Shown here piece after piece: positions 40,606-49,348 of a stretch of DNA of 64,000 nucleotides (position 1 is the stretch's first letter; every line of letters begins with the position of its first letter). The translations under genes were made by a program, and so were the position numbers. Origin of the DNA: Lachnospiraceae bacterium (GTDB lineage: Bacteria; Bacillota; Clostridia; Lachnospirales; Lachnospiraceae); the NCBI GenBank assembly GCA_910573755.1, contig CAJTBO010000007.1:62001-126000 (forward strand). Direction: 5' to 3'. The notes under the pieces were generated by a model that made no database searches, was not told the origin of the DNA, and was given only the letters and a program-made list of their open reading frames with translations.

Positions 40606-41937
40606 ATGCTGCTGGAAAAGAATCTGGAAAAAAAGAACAATAAATATATGGTTGGATTTGATCTGGGAGACAGGGACGCCCAGATCAGCTTTTGCAGTGT
40701 GCAGCAGAAGGAAGCGGAAACTCTGCCGGCAGTAGCCGGAACCCGGCAGTATAATATTCCTGTGATGCTTTGCAAACGGAAAGGCACAAAGCAGTGGATC
40801 TACGGCAGGGAGGCTCTGCGCATGGCGCAGGACGGCGAAGGGATCTTTGTCGATGATTTATTTTCGGGAGCGATAGAAGGGAAAAGGGTAGTGATCGAAG
40901 GGGAGGAGTATGAGATCCTCACCCTGCTTACCTTGTTTGTAAAAAAGTGCTTCGGGCTGTTTTCGACGATAGTGTCGCTTGACCGGATCGAGATGCTGAT
41001 GTTTACGGCAAGGGAACCTGAAAGCCGTGTCGCTGCAGTGATAGAGCAGGTTGTGGGGGCGCTGGATCTGCGAAACGCCAAAGTATTTTTTCAGAATCAT
41101 GAGGAAAGCTATTATTATTACCTGCTGCATCAGACACCTGAATTCAGGCAGTCGGGATCGGTGATACTGGATTTTGAGGAGATGCTGCGGGCGTACCGGC
41201 TGGAATGGAACAGGCGGACGACGCCGGTGGTTTCCTTTGTAACGGAAAAGGAATGTGCGGGATGTGTGCAGCCGTACTGGGCGGATGAAGAAACGGAAAA
41301 AAAACGGCAGATGGAAGAGCTGGATGAAAAGGTTTTGGAAAATGTGATAGATGTTTTTCAGAACAAGGCGGTCGGTTCCGTTTTTCTGATCGGAAGCGGC
41401 TTTCAGGAAAACTGGGCGGACAGGACGCTTCAGTATATCTGCCGGGGCAGAAGGGTGTTTAAGGGAAATAATCTGTACAGCAAGGGTGCGGCATACGGAG
41501 CTATGGAAAAATTCTGCCCGACAAAAGAGGGGAAAGAGTATACGTTTCTCGGAAAAGAAAAGTTAAAGACCAATATCGGACTGCAGGTTCTGCGGGAGGG
41601 GAAAGAGGTTTATCTGCCGTTGCTGGATGCCGGCATTAACTGGTATGAAGCGGTATGTGAGAAGGAGTTTTATCTGGAGTCGGGGAACGGCTATCAGGTG
41701 ATGCTGACGCCGCTGACCAATGTGTTTCCGGAAAAGGAGGCGGCGGGGAAGTATCCGGTCAGGTATGAGAAAGTAGAGCTTTCCGGGTTGCCGCCGCGTC
41801 CGGATACGGCGGTGAGGCTTCGGATATCCATGCGTATGGATCAGGCGGAAAACCTGTATGTAAAGACAGAGGATCTGGGATTCGGGGAAGTGTATCCAAG
41901 TTCCGGGATCGCCTGGGAACGGAAGATCGTATTATAG
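40606..41937 (+). CDS. Hsp70/actin-fold ATPase-like protein (DUF5716-like)
   Basis: A 443-residue soluble protein. Near the N-terminus, YMVGFDLGDRDAQISFCS has the form of the Hsp70/actin phosphate-1 loop (D19, G21). SVFLIGSGFQENW around residue 260 resembles the adenosine motif, and the intervening VEQVVGALDLRNAKVFFQNHEESYYYYLL region fits the second subdomain. The C-terminal 110 residues look beta-rich, like a substrate or partner domain. I start at ATG 40606, ten bases after AAGGA; the longer frame runs into the previous gene. The family name DUF5716 is recalled, not verified. ATPase activity is inference from fold-like motifs. Confidence 0.75.
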   Translation: MLLEKNLEKKNNKYMVGFDLGDRDAQISFCSVQQKEAETLPAVAGTRQYNIPVMLCKRKGTKQWIYGREALRMAQDGEGIFVDDLFSGAIEGKRVVIEGEEYEILTLLTLFVKKCFGLFSTIVSLDRIEMLMFTAREPESRVAAVIEQVVGALDLRNAKVFFQNHEESYYYYLLHQTPEFRQSGSVILDFEEMLRAYRLEWNRRTTPVVSFVTEKECAGCVQPYWADEETEKKRQMEELDEKVLENVIDVFQNKAVGSVFLIGSGFQENWADRTLQYICRGRRVFKGNNLYSKGAAYGAMEKFCPTKEGKEYTFLGKEKLKTNIGLQVLREGKEVYLPLLDAGINWYEAVCEKEFYLESGNGYQVMLTPLTNVFPEKEAAGKYPVRYEKVELSGLPPRPDTAVRLRISMRMDQAENLYVKTEDLGFGEVYPSSGIAWERKIVL

Positions 41938-41954
41938 ATAAGAGAGTATAAAAA

Positions 41955-42788
41955 ATGGGAAGATTGATTGAAACAGTCGGGAAATACGCGGAGCGTCCCT
42001 ATTATATAGCGCAGACAGACACATCGGTGTACTGTGTGGAGGAACTTTGTTTTGTATTAAGCCAAAATACGTTTCTGCTGGATCGGGGGCTTCTTGACCG
42101 GGATCTGGCAAAATGGCTGGACGAGGAGTGCGGGCTGAAAGATCTGGCAAGGCCTCTTTATACGCTGATCGGCCGGAACGGTTCACCGAGCGCCTTTGTG
42201 GGGATGATACTGGAGTATGCCCATTTCGGCACCGAGAAAAAGCGGCAGGAGACGGAAGAACTTCTGCGGGTGAACGCGGATATGGACGCCTCTACGAGAA
42301 GAAAACATTTTGCGGATTATCTGGTCGAAAATAAGCGTTATGTACAGGCTGTTGCGGAGTATGAGAAGGTACTGGAGGAAATGCCTGCCATGAATCATAA
42401 TCATGTGATGCGTTCGCAGCTGCTTTACAATAAAGGGGTGGCTTTTTCCCGGCTGTTTTCCTTTGAGGAGGCAGCAGATGCCTATCTTGCGGCCTATCAG
42501 GAGAATCCGGATCATGAGGAGGCGGCTTTTGCCTATCTTGCGGCGCTGCGCATGAGGTGTTCGGAGGAAGAGTATATCGCTTTTATCGCGGATCACCCCA
42601 TGTGGCATGAACAGTCTTTGGAGGTGGAGAGCAGGATGGAGAAGAGCAGAAAAGAATATGAGGAATCGGATGCCTGCAGAGAACTGGGCGAACAGCTTTC
42701 ACGGCATGACGCGGAATATTATGAGAAGGTATCGGAGCGTCTTTCGGGAATGAGGAGAAAATACAGGGAGATGGCGGCACAATCATGA
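41955..42788 (+). CDS. TPR-like helical repeat protein of the unknown operon
   Basis: A 277-residue soluble protein. The middle (about residues 105-205) contains tetratricopeptide-like helix pairs: FADYLVENKRYVQAVAEYEKVLEEMP, then LLYNKGVAFSRLFSFEEAADAYLAAYQENPDHEEAAFAYLAALR. The C-terminus (ESRMEKSRKEYEESD...SERLSGMRRKYREM) is charged and coiled-coil-like. TPR proteins commonly act as co-chaperones or adaptors, which would suit the Hsp70-like neighbour. It starts 17 bases after that gene and overlaps the next by four. Confidence 0.75.
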   Translation: MGRLIETVGKYAERPYYIAQTDTSVYCVEELCFVLSQNTFLLDRGLLDRDLAKWLDEECGLKDLARPLYTLIGRNGSPSAFVGMILEYAHFGTEKKRQETEELLRVNADMDASTRRKHFADYLVENKRYVQAVAEYEKVLEEMPAMNHNHVMRSQLLYNKGVAFSRLFSFEEAADAYLAAYQENPDHEEAAFAYLAALRMRCSEEEYIAFIADHPMWHEQSLEVESRMEKSRKEYEESDACRELGEQLSRHDAEYYEKVSERLSGMRRKYREMAAQS

Positions 42789-43993
42789 GTTTTTGGAAAA
42801 GAATTTTCAGACGAAAAGGGAAAAACAGTATCCCCGGCGTGATAGAAGAAGGGGAAGAGCAGGCGGTGCCTGTTTTCCACCGGGAAAATATCAGTATTCA
42901 TAATAAGCAGGAAAGAGAGCAGTATATCAGGAGCGCTCTGGAGCAGATCGCCGATGCGGAGCGGGAGCTGCGGCATCTGGAGTATGAATATAATCTGGTG
43001 ACCTCCCATCTGACGGATATTGAGGAGCTCGAACGCCTGCCGGAGATGATGCGGATGGAGATCCGGGAGGTGGCGGAAAAACTGTGCACGATCGAGGAGA
43101 CACAGGCGGTTTATAAGCGGAAGAAAAACCGTATATCGGATGAGGAGTTTTCCAGAATAGAGCAGGTGGAAGGGGATGTGGAAGACGGCATACGGAAATT
43201 AGTGGAGGCGGAGGATTACCAGAAACTGGTAAAGAGCGATATGCGCAGGCTTAACGGCGAATATCATGCCTATGAATACCGGCAGGAAGAACTGGAGAGG
43301 GAACTGAAAAATGCTTCGGGCATGGCGATGATCTGTTTCGGCGCGCTGGTGGCATGTCTGATCATCCTGTTCATTTTGCAGACGGCGCTGCGGCTTGATA
43401 TGAAGGTCGGGTATGTGCTCGCAATCGGTATTGCGGCGGCAGTGATCCTGAAGCTGTTTTTGAGGCATGGCGATGCGGGGCGGGAGATCGTCCGGGTGGA
43501 GAGGGATATCAACCGGCTGATCCTGCTGCAGAATACCGTAAAGATACGATATGTGAACAATAAAAACCTGCTGGATTATCTGTGCATGAAATTCCATGTA
43601 AAACGGGCGGCGGACCTGCAGACGATCTGGGATAAGTACACGGAGGAAAAGCAGGAGCGGGAGAAGATGGAACAGGCGTCCCAGGATTATGTGTATTATC
43701 AGAAGGAATTTTTAAAGCTTTTGCGGCAAGCCCGTATCAAGGATACCAGTGTCTGGCTGCATCAGGTCCGGGCGGTCATTGAAGAGCGGGAGATCATGCG
43801 GCTTCGGCAGGGGCTGGTAGGACGCAGAAAAGCGCTCAGGGAACGGCTCGATTATAACAGGGAGCTGGCGAGGACGGCTCAGGCGGAAGTGACACAGATC
43901 AGCAGAAAATATCCGAGATATAAAGACGAGATACTGGGACTGATCTCGGAATATGAGAAGAAACAAAAGACCGAGGGGGGTGTCAGAAGGTAA
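42785..43993 (+). CDS. Coiled-coil protein with central two-helix membrane anchor
   Basis: A 402-residue protein whose N-terminal 175 residues and C-terminal 170 residues are long charged coiled coils. Between them lie two membrane helices, at about residues 178-198 and 205-225 (MAMICFGALVACLIILFILQTAL and VGYVLAIGIAAAVILKLFL). Both coiled coils should face the cytoplasm, making it a membrane docking site for the three upstream proteins. The ATGA overlap with the TPR gene shows translational coupling. No family is recognised. Confidence 0.72.
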   Translation: MSFWKRIFRRKGKNSIPGVIEEGEEQAVPVFHRENISIHNKQEREQYIRSALEQIADAERELRHLEYEYNLVTSHLTDIEELERLPEMMRMEIREVAEKLCTIEETQAVYKRKKNRISDEEFSRIEQVEGDVEDGIRKLVEAEDYQKLVKSDMRRLNGEYHAYEYRQEELERELKNASGMAMICFGALVACLIILFILQTALRLDMKVGYVLAIGIAAAVILKLFLRHGDAGREIVRVERDINRLILLQNTVKIRYVNNKNLLDYLCMKFHVKRAADLQTIWDKYTEEKQEREKMEQASQDYVYYQKEFLKLLRQARIKDTSVWLHQVRAVIEEREIMRLRQGLVGRRKALRERLDYNRELARTAQAEVTQISRKYPRYKDEILGLISEYEKKQKTEGGVRR

Positions 43994-44044
43994 TATTTCC
44001 ATTCCGGCGGCCGGAAACAGGAACCGGATATACCGGAATCCTTG

Positions 44045-44073
44045 TTGACAGTTTTCCTCAGGTATGGTAATAT
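44045..44073 (+). promoter_or_regulatory. Promoter of the amino acid transporter operon
   Basis: TTGACA (44045-44050) and TAATAT (44068-44073) are exactly 17 bases apart, 81 bases upstream of the binding-protein start. Just downstream, CGCTTTAGCC (from about 44080) can pair imperfectly with GGGCAAAGCG (to about 44122), a possible leader stem-loop. I see no T-box or known riboswitch. Confidence 0.7.
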
Positions 44074-44153
44074 AAAAAACGCTTTAGCCTGATAAATTGA
44101 TAAATAACTAAAGGGCAAAGCGGAAATATAAAAGGACGAATGAGGAGAATGTT

Positions 44154-44942
44154 ATGAAAAAGACAGCGGCACTTATGTTATGCGGCGTGCTGGCAGCAGG
44201 GATGCTGACGGGCTGCGGCGGCAAGGACGGGGAAGGAGAGACTTTTACGGTAGGGTTTGACGCGGAGTTTCCGCCCTACGGTTATGCGGATGAGAACGGC
44301 GAGTATACGGGGTTCGATCTGGAGATGGCGCAGGCGGTCTGCGATCTGGAAGGCTGGGAACTGGTAAAACAGCCGGTTGACTGGGACGCGAAGGATATGG
44401 AGTTATCTTCCGGCGCCATCGACTGTATCTGGAACGGTTTTACGATGGACGGACGTGAGGACGATTATACCTGGAGCGATCCCTATATTGACAACAGCCA
44501 GGTTTATGTTGTGGCGGCGGACTCCGGTATCGGTACGCCGGCGGATCTGGCGGGGAGGATCGTGGGCGTCCAGAAGGATTCTTCCGCTCTGGCGGCGCTG
44601 GAGAGCGAAGAGAACGAGGCGCTTCTTGCAAGCTTCGGGGAACTGACCCAGTATGCGGATTATAATACGGCGTTCATGGATCTGGAAGCGGGCGGCATCG
44701 ACTGTCTGGCAATGGATATCGGTGTGGCGGCATACCAGATCGAGTCCAGAGGAGAGGGCTATGTGATGCTGGAGGAGCGCCTTGCCTCTGAAAAATATGC
44801 GGTGGGCTTCCTGAAAGGAAATACGGAGCTCCGCGACCAGGTGCAGAAGGATATCTACCAGCTCTATGAGGACGGCAAGGTGACGGAACTGGCGGATAAG
44901 TACGGGCTTACCGATTTCCTCTGCATAGAAGACTACAAATAA
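44154..44942 (+). CDS. Amino acid ABC transporter substrate-binding lipoprotein
   Basis: A 262-residue member of the polar amino acid binding proteins (SBP_bac_3). The lipobox is MLTGC. The binding domain begins FTVGFDAEFPPYGYADENGEYTGFDLEMAQAV, the family signature, and continues with the SGAIDCIWNGFTMDGREDDY region. It captures a polar amino acid outside the cell for the following permease and ATPase. Ligand identity (glutamine, cystine, arginine or other) cannot be read from the motif. Confidence 0.93.
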   Translation: MKKTAALMLCGVLAAGMLTGCGGKDGEGETFTVGFDAEFPPYGYADENGEYTGFDLEMAQAVCDLEGWELVKQPVDWDAKDMELSSGAIDCIWNGFTMDGREDDYTWSDPYIDNSQVYVVAADSGIGTPADLAGRIVGVQKDSSALAALESEENEALLASFGELTQYADYNTAFMDLEAGGIDCLAMDIGVAAYQIESRGEGYVMLEERLASEKYAVGFLKGNTELRDQVQKDIYQLYEDGKVTELADKYGLTDFLCIEDYK

Positions 44943-45005
44943 TGTGCGGAAGATCACAAATAATATCACGGCAGGCCGTGGTAGCAGATAAGGCGGGATT
45001 TAAGG

Positions 45006-45659
45006 ATGCAATTCGGAACGGTGCTCTTACAACTCAGTAAAGGACTTGTAGTGTCGGTGGAGATCTTCTTCCTGACACTGCTGTTTTCCCTGCCTCTCGG
45101 GCTGGTTGTGGCTTTCGGGCGGATGTCTAAAAACGCTGTGGTAAGGACGGTGACAAAAGTATACATATCGATCATGCGGGGAACGCCGCTGATGCTGCAG
45201 CTTATTGTGGTGTATTTCGGGCCGTATTATCTGTTCCATGTGCGGATTTCGGCGGCTTACCGGTTTATTGCGGTGATCATCGGATTTGCGGTGAACTATG
45301 CCGCCTATTTTGCGGAGATCTACAGAGGCGGCATAGAATCCATGCCGAAAGGACAGTATGAGGCGGCACAGGTTTTGGGCTACAGCAAAATGCAGACCTT
45401 TTTCAGGATCATTCTGCCGCAGGTAGTCAAACGGATACTGCCCTCTGTGACCAACGAGATCATTACGCTGGTGAAAGATACGTCCCTTGCCTTTGTTATA
45501 GCGGTGGCGGAGATGTTTACCGTGGCGAAGCAGATCGCGGCGGCGGAGACGACGGTGGTACCGCTGATGATCGCAGGGGTCTATTATTATGTATTTAATT
45601 TAGCGGTGGCGCTCGCGATGGAACGGATCGAGAAGCATTACAGGTATTACGAAGGGTAG
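45006..45659 (+). CDS. Amino acid ABC transporter permease
   Basis: A 217-residue permease of the HisM/GlnP kind with about five helices. MRGTPLMLQLIVVYFGPYY and the EAA loop QYEAAQVLGYSKMQTFFRIILPQVVKRILPSVTNE are diagnostic. It presumably forms a homodimer because only one permease gene is present. It follows the binding-protein gene by 63 bases and precedes its ATPase. Confidence 0.94.
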   Translation: MQFGTVLLQLSKGLVVSVEIFFLTLLFSLPLGLVVAFGRMSKNAVVRTVTKVYISIMRGTPLMLQLIVVYFGPYYLFHVRISAAYRFIAVIIGFAVNYAAYFAEIYRGGIESMPKGQYEAAQVLGYSKMQTFFRIILPQVVKRILPSVTNEIITLVKDTSLAFVIAVAEMFTVAKQIAAAETTVVPLMIAGVYYYVFNLAVALAMERIEKHYRYYEG

Positions 45660-45792
45660 AAGCGGTTGAAAAGCGGGCACCGGGATAAAAATCCGGGTGT
45701 TCCGGCAGGGAATGGCTGCGGCATGGCGGGCGGAGATCGTGTCCGGGGCCTGCAGCCGGGGAATCCGGCGGAAGATAAGGGAAAAGATAAGT

Positions 45793-46563
45793 ATGGAGAA
45801 TTTACTGGAAATAAAACATATGCGGAAGGCGTTTGATGAGCTGGAGGTTTTGAAGGATATTTCCCTGACAGTGAAAAAGGGGGAAGTGGTATCCGTCATA
45901 GGGCCTTCCGGTTCGGGAAAGTCTACGCTTCTGCGGTGCGCCACTCTGCTGGAGAAAATGGACGGCGGAAGTCTGTCCTATCTGGGGGAGACGGTCTGCA
46001 AGCCGCAGCAGGGCGATGCGGGGGATTCCGTATATGTTTCCAAAAAGGAACTGAAGAAGTTTCATCGTTATTTCGGGCTGGTATTCCAGAATTTTAATCT
46101 GTTTCCCCATTACAGTGTACTGAAAAATATTACGGACGCGCCTCTCAGGGTGGCAGGTATTCCAAAACAGGAGGCGCAGGAGCGGGCAAGGGAACTGCTT
46201 TCGCAGCTGGGGCTGGAAGATAAAGCGGATGCCTATCCCTGCCAGCTCTCCGGCGGGCAGCAGCAGAGGGTGTCCATCGCCCGGGCGCTGGCGTTAAGAC
46301 CGGAGATCCTGTTTTTTGACGAGCCGACTTCCGCCCTTGACCCGGAACTGACCGGGGAAGTGCTGAAGGTGATCCGCCAGCTGGCGCAGGAACATATGAC
46401 CATGATCATCGTCACCCATGAAATGAATTTTGCAAAAGAAGTGTCTGATCGTATTATTTTTATGGAGAACGGACTGATTCAGGAGGAAGGAACGCCGGAG
46501 GAACTGTTTCATTCCTCCAAAGAAAGGGTGCAGGAATTTATCGGGAAATTATCAGATGGATAG
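45793..46563 (+). CDS. Amino acid ABC transporter ATPase
   Basis: A 256-residue GlnQ/HisP-like ATPase. It has Walker [10 protein letters not shown], signature LSGGQQQR, Walker [13 protein letters not shown] and switch His in [11 protein letters not shown]. An insertion around residues 65-80 ([22 protein letters not shown]) lengthens the loop before the Q-loop FQNFNLFPH, as in some cystine and polar amino acid transporters. I start at ATG 45793 because the upstream frame is non-conserved Gly/Arg-rich sequence; the ribosome binding site there is weak. Confidence 0.93.
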   Translation: MENLLEIKHMRKAFDELEVLKDISLTVKKGEVVSVIGPSGSGKSTLLRCATLLEKMDGGSLSYLGETVCKPQQGDAGDSVYVSKKELKKFHRYFGLVFQNFNLFPHYSVLKNITDAPLRVAGIPKQEAQERARELLSQLGLEDKADAYPCQLSGGQQQRVSIARALALRPEILFFDEPTSALDPELTGEVLKVIRQLAQEHMTMIIVTHEMNFAKEVSDRIIFMENGLIQEEGTPEELFHSSKERVQEFIGKLSDG

Positions 46564-46594
46564 TGGAGAGATGAGAGTGATCCCGGAGCCGCAA

Positions 46595-46768
46595 TTACGC
46601 GGCAGATTCTTTATCCGGAGTCAGAATCATATATTTTTGAAGTCTTGCAAATTCTTCGATATTTTTCTGCATCATTTCTTTTTCTGTTATATGATCACCT
46701 GTTTTCCATATTACAGCCTGCGCTGTTGCAATGTCAGTATACGACAATTCGAGTGCAAAGCCTATCAT
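46595..46768 (-). CDS. Small ORF or gene fragment, unknown
   Basis: On the minus strand, ATG 46768 opens a 57-codon frame encoding a plausible amphipathic protein (including ITEKEMMQKNIEEFARLQKY) that ends in TAA at 46595. The composition looks protein-like and the surrounding DNA is more AT-rich than the neighbours. There is an in-frame stop just upstream and no ribosome binding site, so a C-terminal remnant of a transferred gene is as likely as a real small gene. It occupies the gap between the amino acid transporter and purC. The rest of this gap (46769-46986) shows only a GCAAC/GTTGC hairpin. Confidence 0.4.
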   Translation of the reverse strand: MIGFALELSYTDIATAQAVIWKTGDHITEKEMMQKNIEEFARLQKYMILTPDKESAA

Positions 46769-46986
46769 AGTAATAGTTCAACTCGATCTGACAGGGAAGC
46801 CGGAGGCTGAAGCGTTGCTTATAATACAATTTTTCCGGCAACTTTGGTTGCATAAATTTGATTCATGCGTTATGATAGGGAATGGATAAAAGAAACGGAT
46901 AACGGATTGAAAATGATATGTTCAGTCTGTTGGCTGCGTCCCGGACAGGCATGCGGATGGATCTGCCGAAACTACAGGAGGAAAAC

Positions 46987-47691
46987 ATGAAAAAATTAGA
47001 ACAGCTTTACGAAGGCAAGGCAAAAAAAGTATTTAAAACAGAGGATGCGGATCAGCTGATCGTAGACTACAAAGATGACGCCACGGCTTTTAACGGCGAG
47101 AAAAAGGGCACTATCGTAGGAAAAGGCGTGATCAATAACCGCATGACAAACAGGGTATTCCAGCTTCTGGAGAAGGAAGGCGTACCCACTCACTATATCG
47201 AGGAGATAAGCGAGCGGGAAACTCTCGTGAAGAAGGTGGAGATCGTGCCTCTTGAAGTAATCATCAGGAATGTGGCAGCCGGTTCTTTCTCAAAAAGGCT
47301 GGGTGTGGAGGAGGGGACGGCGCTGAAGATCCCCACCATAGAATTTTCCTATAAAAATGATGATCTGGGCGATCCGCTGATCAACAGTTATTTTGCGGTA
47401 GCGCTGGATCTTGCCACATGGGAGGAGATCGAGACGATCAAAAAGTATGCGTTTCAGGTAAACGAGGTGCTGAAGGCGTACTTCCTGCAGGCGGATATGA
47501 AGCTGATCGATTTCAAGATCGAGTTCGGACGTTATCACGGTGAGATCATCCTGGCGGATGAGGTGAGCCCGGATACCTGCAGGCTGTGGGATGTCCACAC
47601 CAATGAAAAACTGGATAAAGACCGTTTCCGGAGAGATCTCGGAAACGTGGAGGAAGCCTATAACGAAGTATTCAACAGATTGGGATTATAA
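46987..47691 (+). CDS. purC: Phosphoribosylaminoimidazole-succinocarboxamide synthase
   Basis: A 234-residue SAICAR synthetase joining aspartate to CAIR with ATP in purine synthesis. The motifs [55 protein letters not shown] and the C-terminal [15 protein letters not shown] are diagnostic. ATG 46987 has AGGAGG eight bases upstream; a longer frame is unneeded. It is followed two bases later by purF. Confidence 0.96.
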   Translation: MKKLEQLYEGKAKKVFKTEDADQLIVDYKDDATAFNGEKKGTIVGKGVINNRMTNRVFQLLEKEGVPTHYIEEISERETLVKKVEIVPLEVIIRNVAAGSFSKRLGVEEGTALKIPTIEFSYKNDDLGDPLINSYFAVALDLATWEEIETIKKYAFQVNEVLKAYFLQADMKLIDFKIEFGRYHGEIILADEVSPDTCRLWDVHTNEKLDKDRFRRDLGNVEEAYNEVFNRLGL

Positions 47692-47693
47692 GA

Positions 47694-49142
47694 ATGCCGG
47701 GAGATATTTTTGTACAGGAAGAGTTAAACGATAATCTGCGGGAGGAGTGCGGCGTTTTCGGTATTTATGATTTTGACGGCGGAAACGTGGCGGAGACCAT
47801 TTATTACGGCCTTTTATCCCTGCAGCACAGAGGACAGGAGAGCTGCGGCATCGCGGTAACCGATACAAACGGGCCGAAGGGAAAGATTCTTTCCAGCAGG
47901 GACATGGGGCTTGTGAATGAATCCTTCAGCACCAAGAAGCTGGGGAAACTGGTCGGGGATATCGGCGTGGGACATGTGCGGTATTCCACTGCCGGTTCTT
48001 CTTCAAGGGAAAACGCTCAGCCCCTTGTACTGAATTATGTAAAGGGTACGCTGGGATTTGCCCATAACGGCAATCTGGTGAACGCGCCGGAACTGCGGCG
48101 GGAGCTGGAGTATACCGGGGCGATCTTCCAGACGACCATCGATTCCGAGGTGATCGCTTATCATGTGGCGAGGGAGCGGCTGAATTCCAGATCCGTCGAG
48201 GAGGCGGTATCCCGCGCCATGGCGAAGATCAGGGGCGCCTATGCGCTTGTGATCATGTCGCCGCGGAAACTGATCGGGGTGAGAGATCCCTTTGGCTTTA
48301 AGCCCCTTTGTATCGGGAAGAGGGACAATACTTATATTCTCGCTTCGGAAAGCTGCGCGCTGGATACGATCGACGCGGAGTTTATCCGGGATGTGGAACC
48401 GGGAGAGATCGTGACGATCAGCCCGGAAAAGGGCATTGTATCAGATAAGAGTATGTGTATCGATCCGGCGAAGCACGGCAGGTGCATTTTTGAGTATATT
48501 TATTTTGCAAGGCCGGACAGCCGTCTGGATAATGTCAGCGTTTATCAGGCCAGAATCCTTTCCGGTAAGTTCCTTGCAATGGATTCGCCGGTGGAGGCGG
48601 ATCTTGTGGTGGGCGTGCCGGAATCGGGAAATGTGGCGGCGCTGGGCTATTCGCTGCAGTCCGGGATTCCCTACGGTCAGGCATTTGTGAAAAACACTTA
48701 TATCGGCAGGACTTTTATTAAACCGGGACAAAAGAGCCGGGAGAACAGCGTGCAGGTGAAGTTGAACGCCATCCGGGAGGCGGTGGACGGCAAGCGGATC
48801 GTGATGATCGACGATTCCATTGTCCGGGGCACCACTTCGGACAGGATCGTGCGGATGCTGCGGGATGCCGGGGCGAAGGAAGTGCATATGAGAGTCAGCG
48901 CGCCTCCCTTCTTATGGCCCTGCTATTTCGGGACGGACGTGCCGGCGCGGGAACAGCTGATCGCTTACGACAGGAGCATTGAGGAGATCCGGCAGATTAT
49001 CGGCGCGGATACGCTCGGGTATCTGCGGATCGAGCGGCTAAAGGAGATGGTGGGCGGTATCGGGATCTGCGACGGCTGCTTTACGGGACATTATCCGATC
49101 GACCCGCCGGAGGAGGATATCCGGGGGGAATATGTGGAATAG
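47694..49142 (+). CDS. purF: Amidophosphoribosyltransferase
   Basis: A 482-residue enzyme of the first committed purine step, transferring glutamine amide nitrogen to PRPP. A short propeptide precedes Cys19 in REECGVFGIYD, which becomes the N-terminal nucleophile after cleavage. The PRPP motif is VMIDDSIVRGTTS. The C-terminal cysteines in GICDGCFTGHYP and the internal GRCIFEYIYFARPDS fit the Bacillus-type Fe-S enzyme. It is translationally coupled to purC. Confidence 0.96.
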   Translation: MPGDIFVQEELNDNLREECGVFGIYDFDGGNVAETIYYGLLSLQHRGQESCGIAVTDTNGPKGKILSSRDMGLVNESFSTKKLGKLVGDIGVGHVRYSTAGSSSRENAQPLVLNYVKGTLGFAHNGNLVNAPELRRELEYTGAIFQTTIDSEVIAYHVARERLNSRSVEEAVSRAMAKIRGAYALVIMSPRKLIGVRDPFGFKPLCIGKRDNTYILASESCALDTIDAEFIRDVEPGEIVTISPEKGIVSDKSMCIDPAKHGRCIFEYIYFARPDSRLDNVSVYQARILSGKFLAMDSPVEADLVVGVPESGNVAALGYSLQSGIPYGQAFVKNTYIGRTFIKPGQKSRENSVQVKLNAIREAVDGKRIVMIDDSIVRGTTSDRIVRMLRDAGAKEVHMRVSAPPFLWPCYFGTDVPAREQLIAYDRSIEEIRQIIGADTLGYLRIERLKEMVGGIGICDGCFTGHYPIDPPEEDIRGEYVE

Positions 49143-49171
49143 AACCAGCGAAGCTGGAAAGGAGCGGGAGC

Positions 49172-49324
49172 ATGTCTGTATCCCTTTATTATACGGCAAG
49201 ATCTTGGCTGAATTGTCTGGAGGAAGCAGCAGGTGTGCTTGCAGATGTGCAGTGGAGCGTACATCTTGATGATATGGAGTTCAAATGGTCCGGGGAGAAA
49301 CATGGTTTTTTACCGGACATGTAA
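49172..49324 (+). CDS. Small protein of 50 residues between purF and purB
   Basis: ATG 49172 is preceded by GAAAGGAGCGGGAGC, a good ribosome binding site, and opens a 50-codon frame: LYYTARSWLNCLEEAAGVLA in the N-terminal half, then an acidic-aromatic tail. It sits in the 206 bp gap between purF and purB in the same direction. It matches no family I know. It could be a real small protein of the purine operon or a remnant of a longer gene. Confidence 0.5.
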   Translation: MSVSLYYTARSWLNCLEEAAGVLADVQWSVHLDDMEFKWSGEKHGFLPDM

Positions 49325-49348
49325 ATACCGGAACAGGAGGAGATAGTT

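Noticed and set aside
37023-43993. A phage defence or toxin system reading of the four-gene operon
   Set aside because: No nuclease, NTPase-effector or toxin motif is visible, and there are no mobile-element marks around it. A housekeeping or envelope role is at least as likely.
46918-46986. An N-terminal extension of purC from ATG 46918
   Set aside because: The 23 extra residues are not part of the SAICAR synthetase fold, and ATG 46987 has a strong AGGAGG site.
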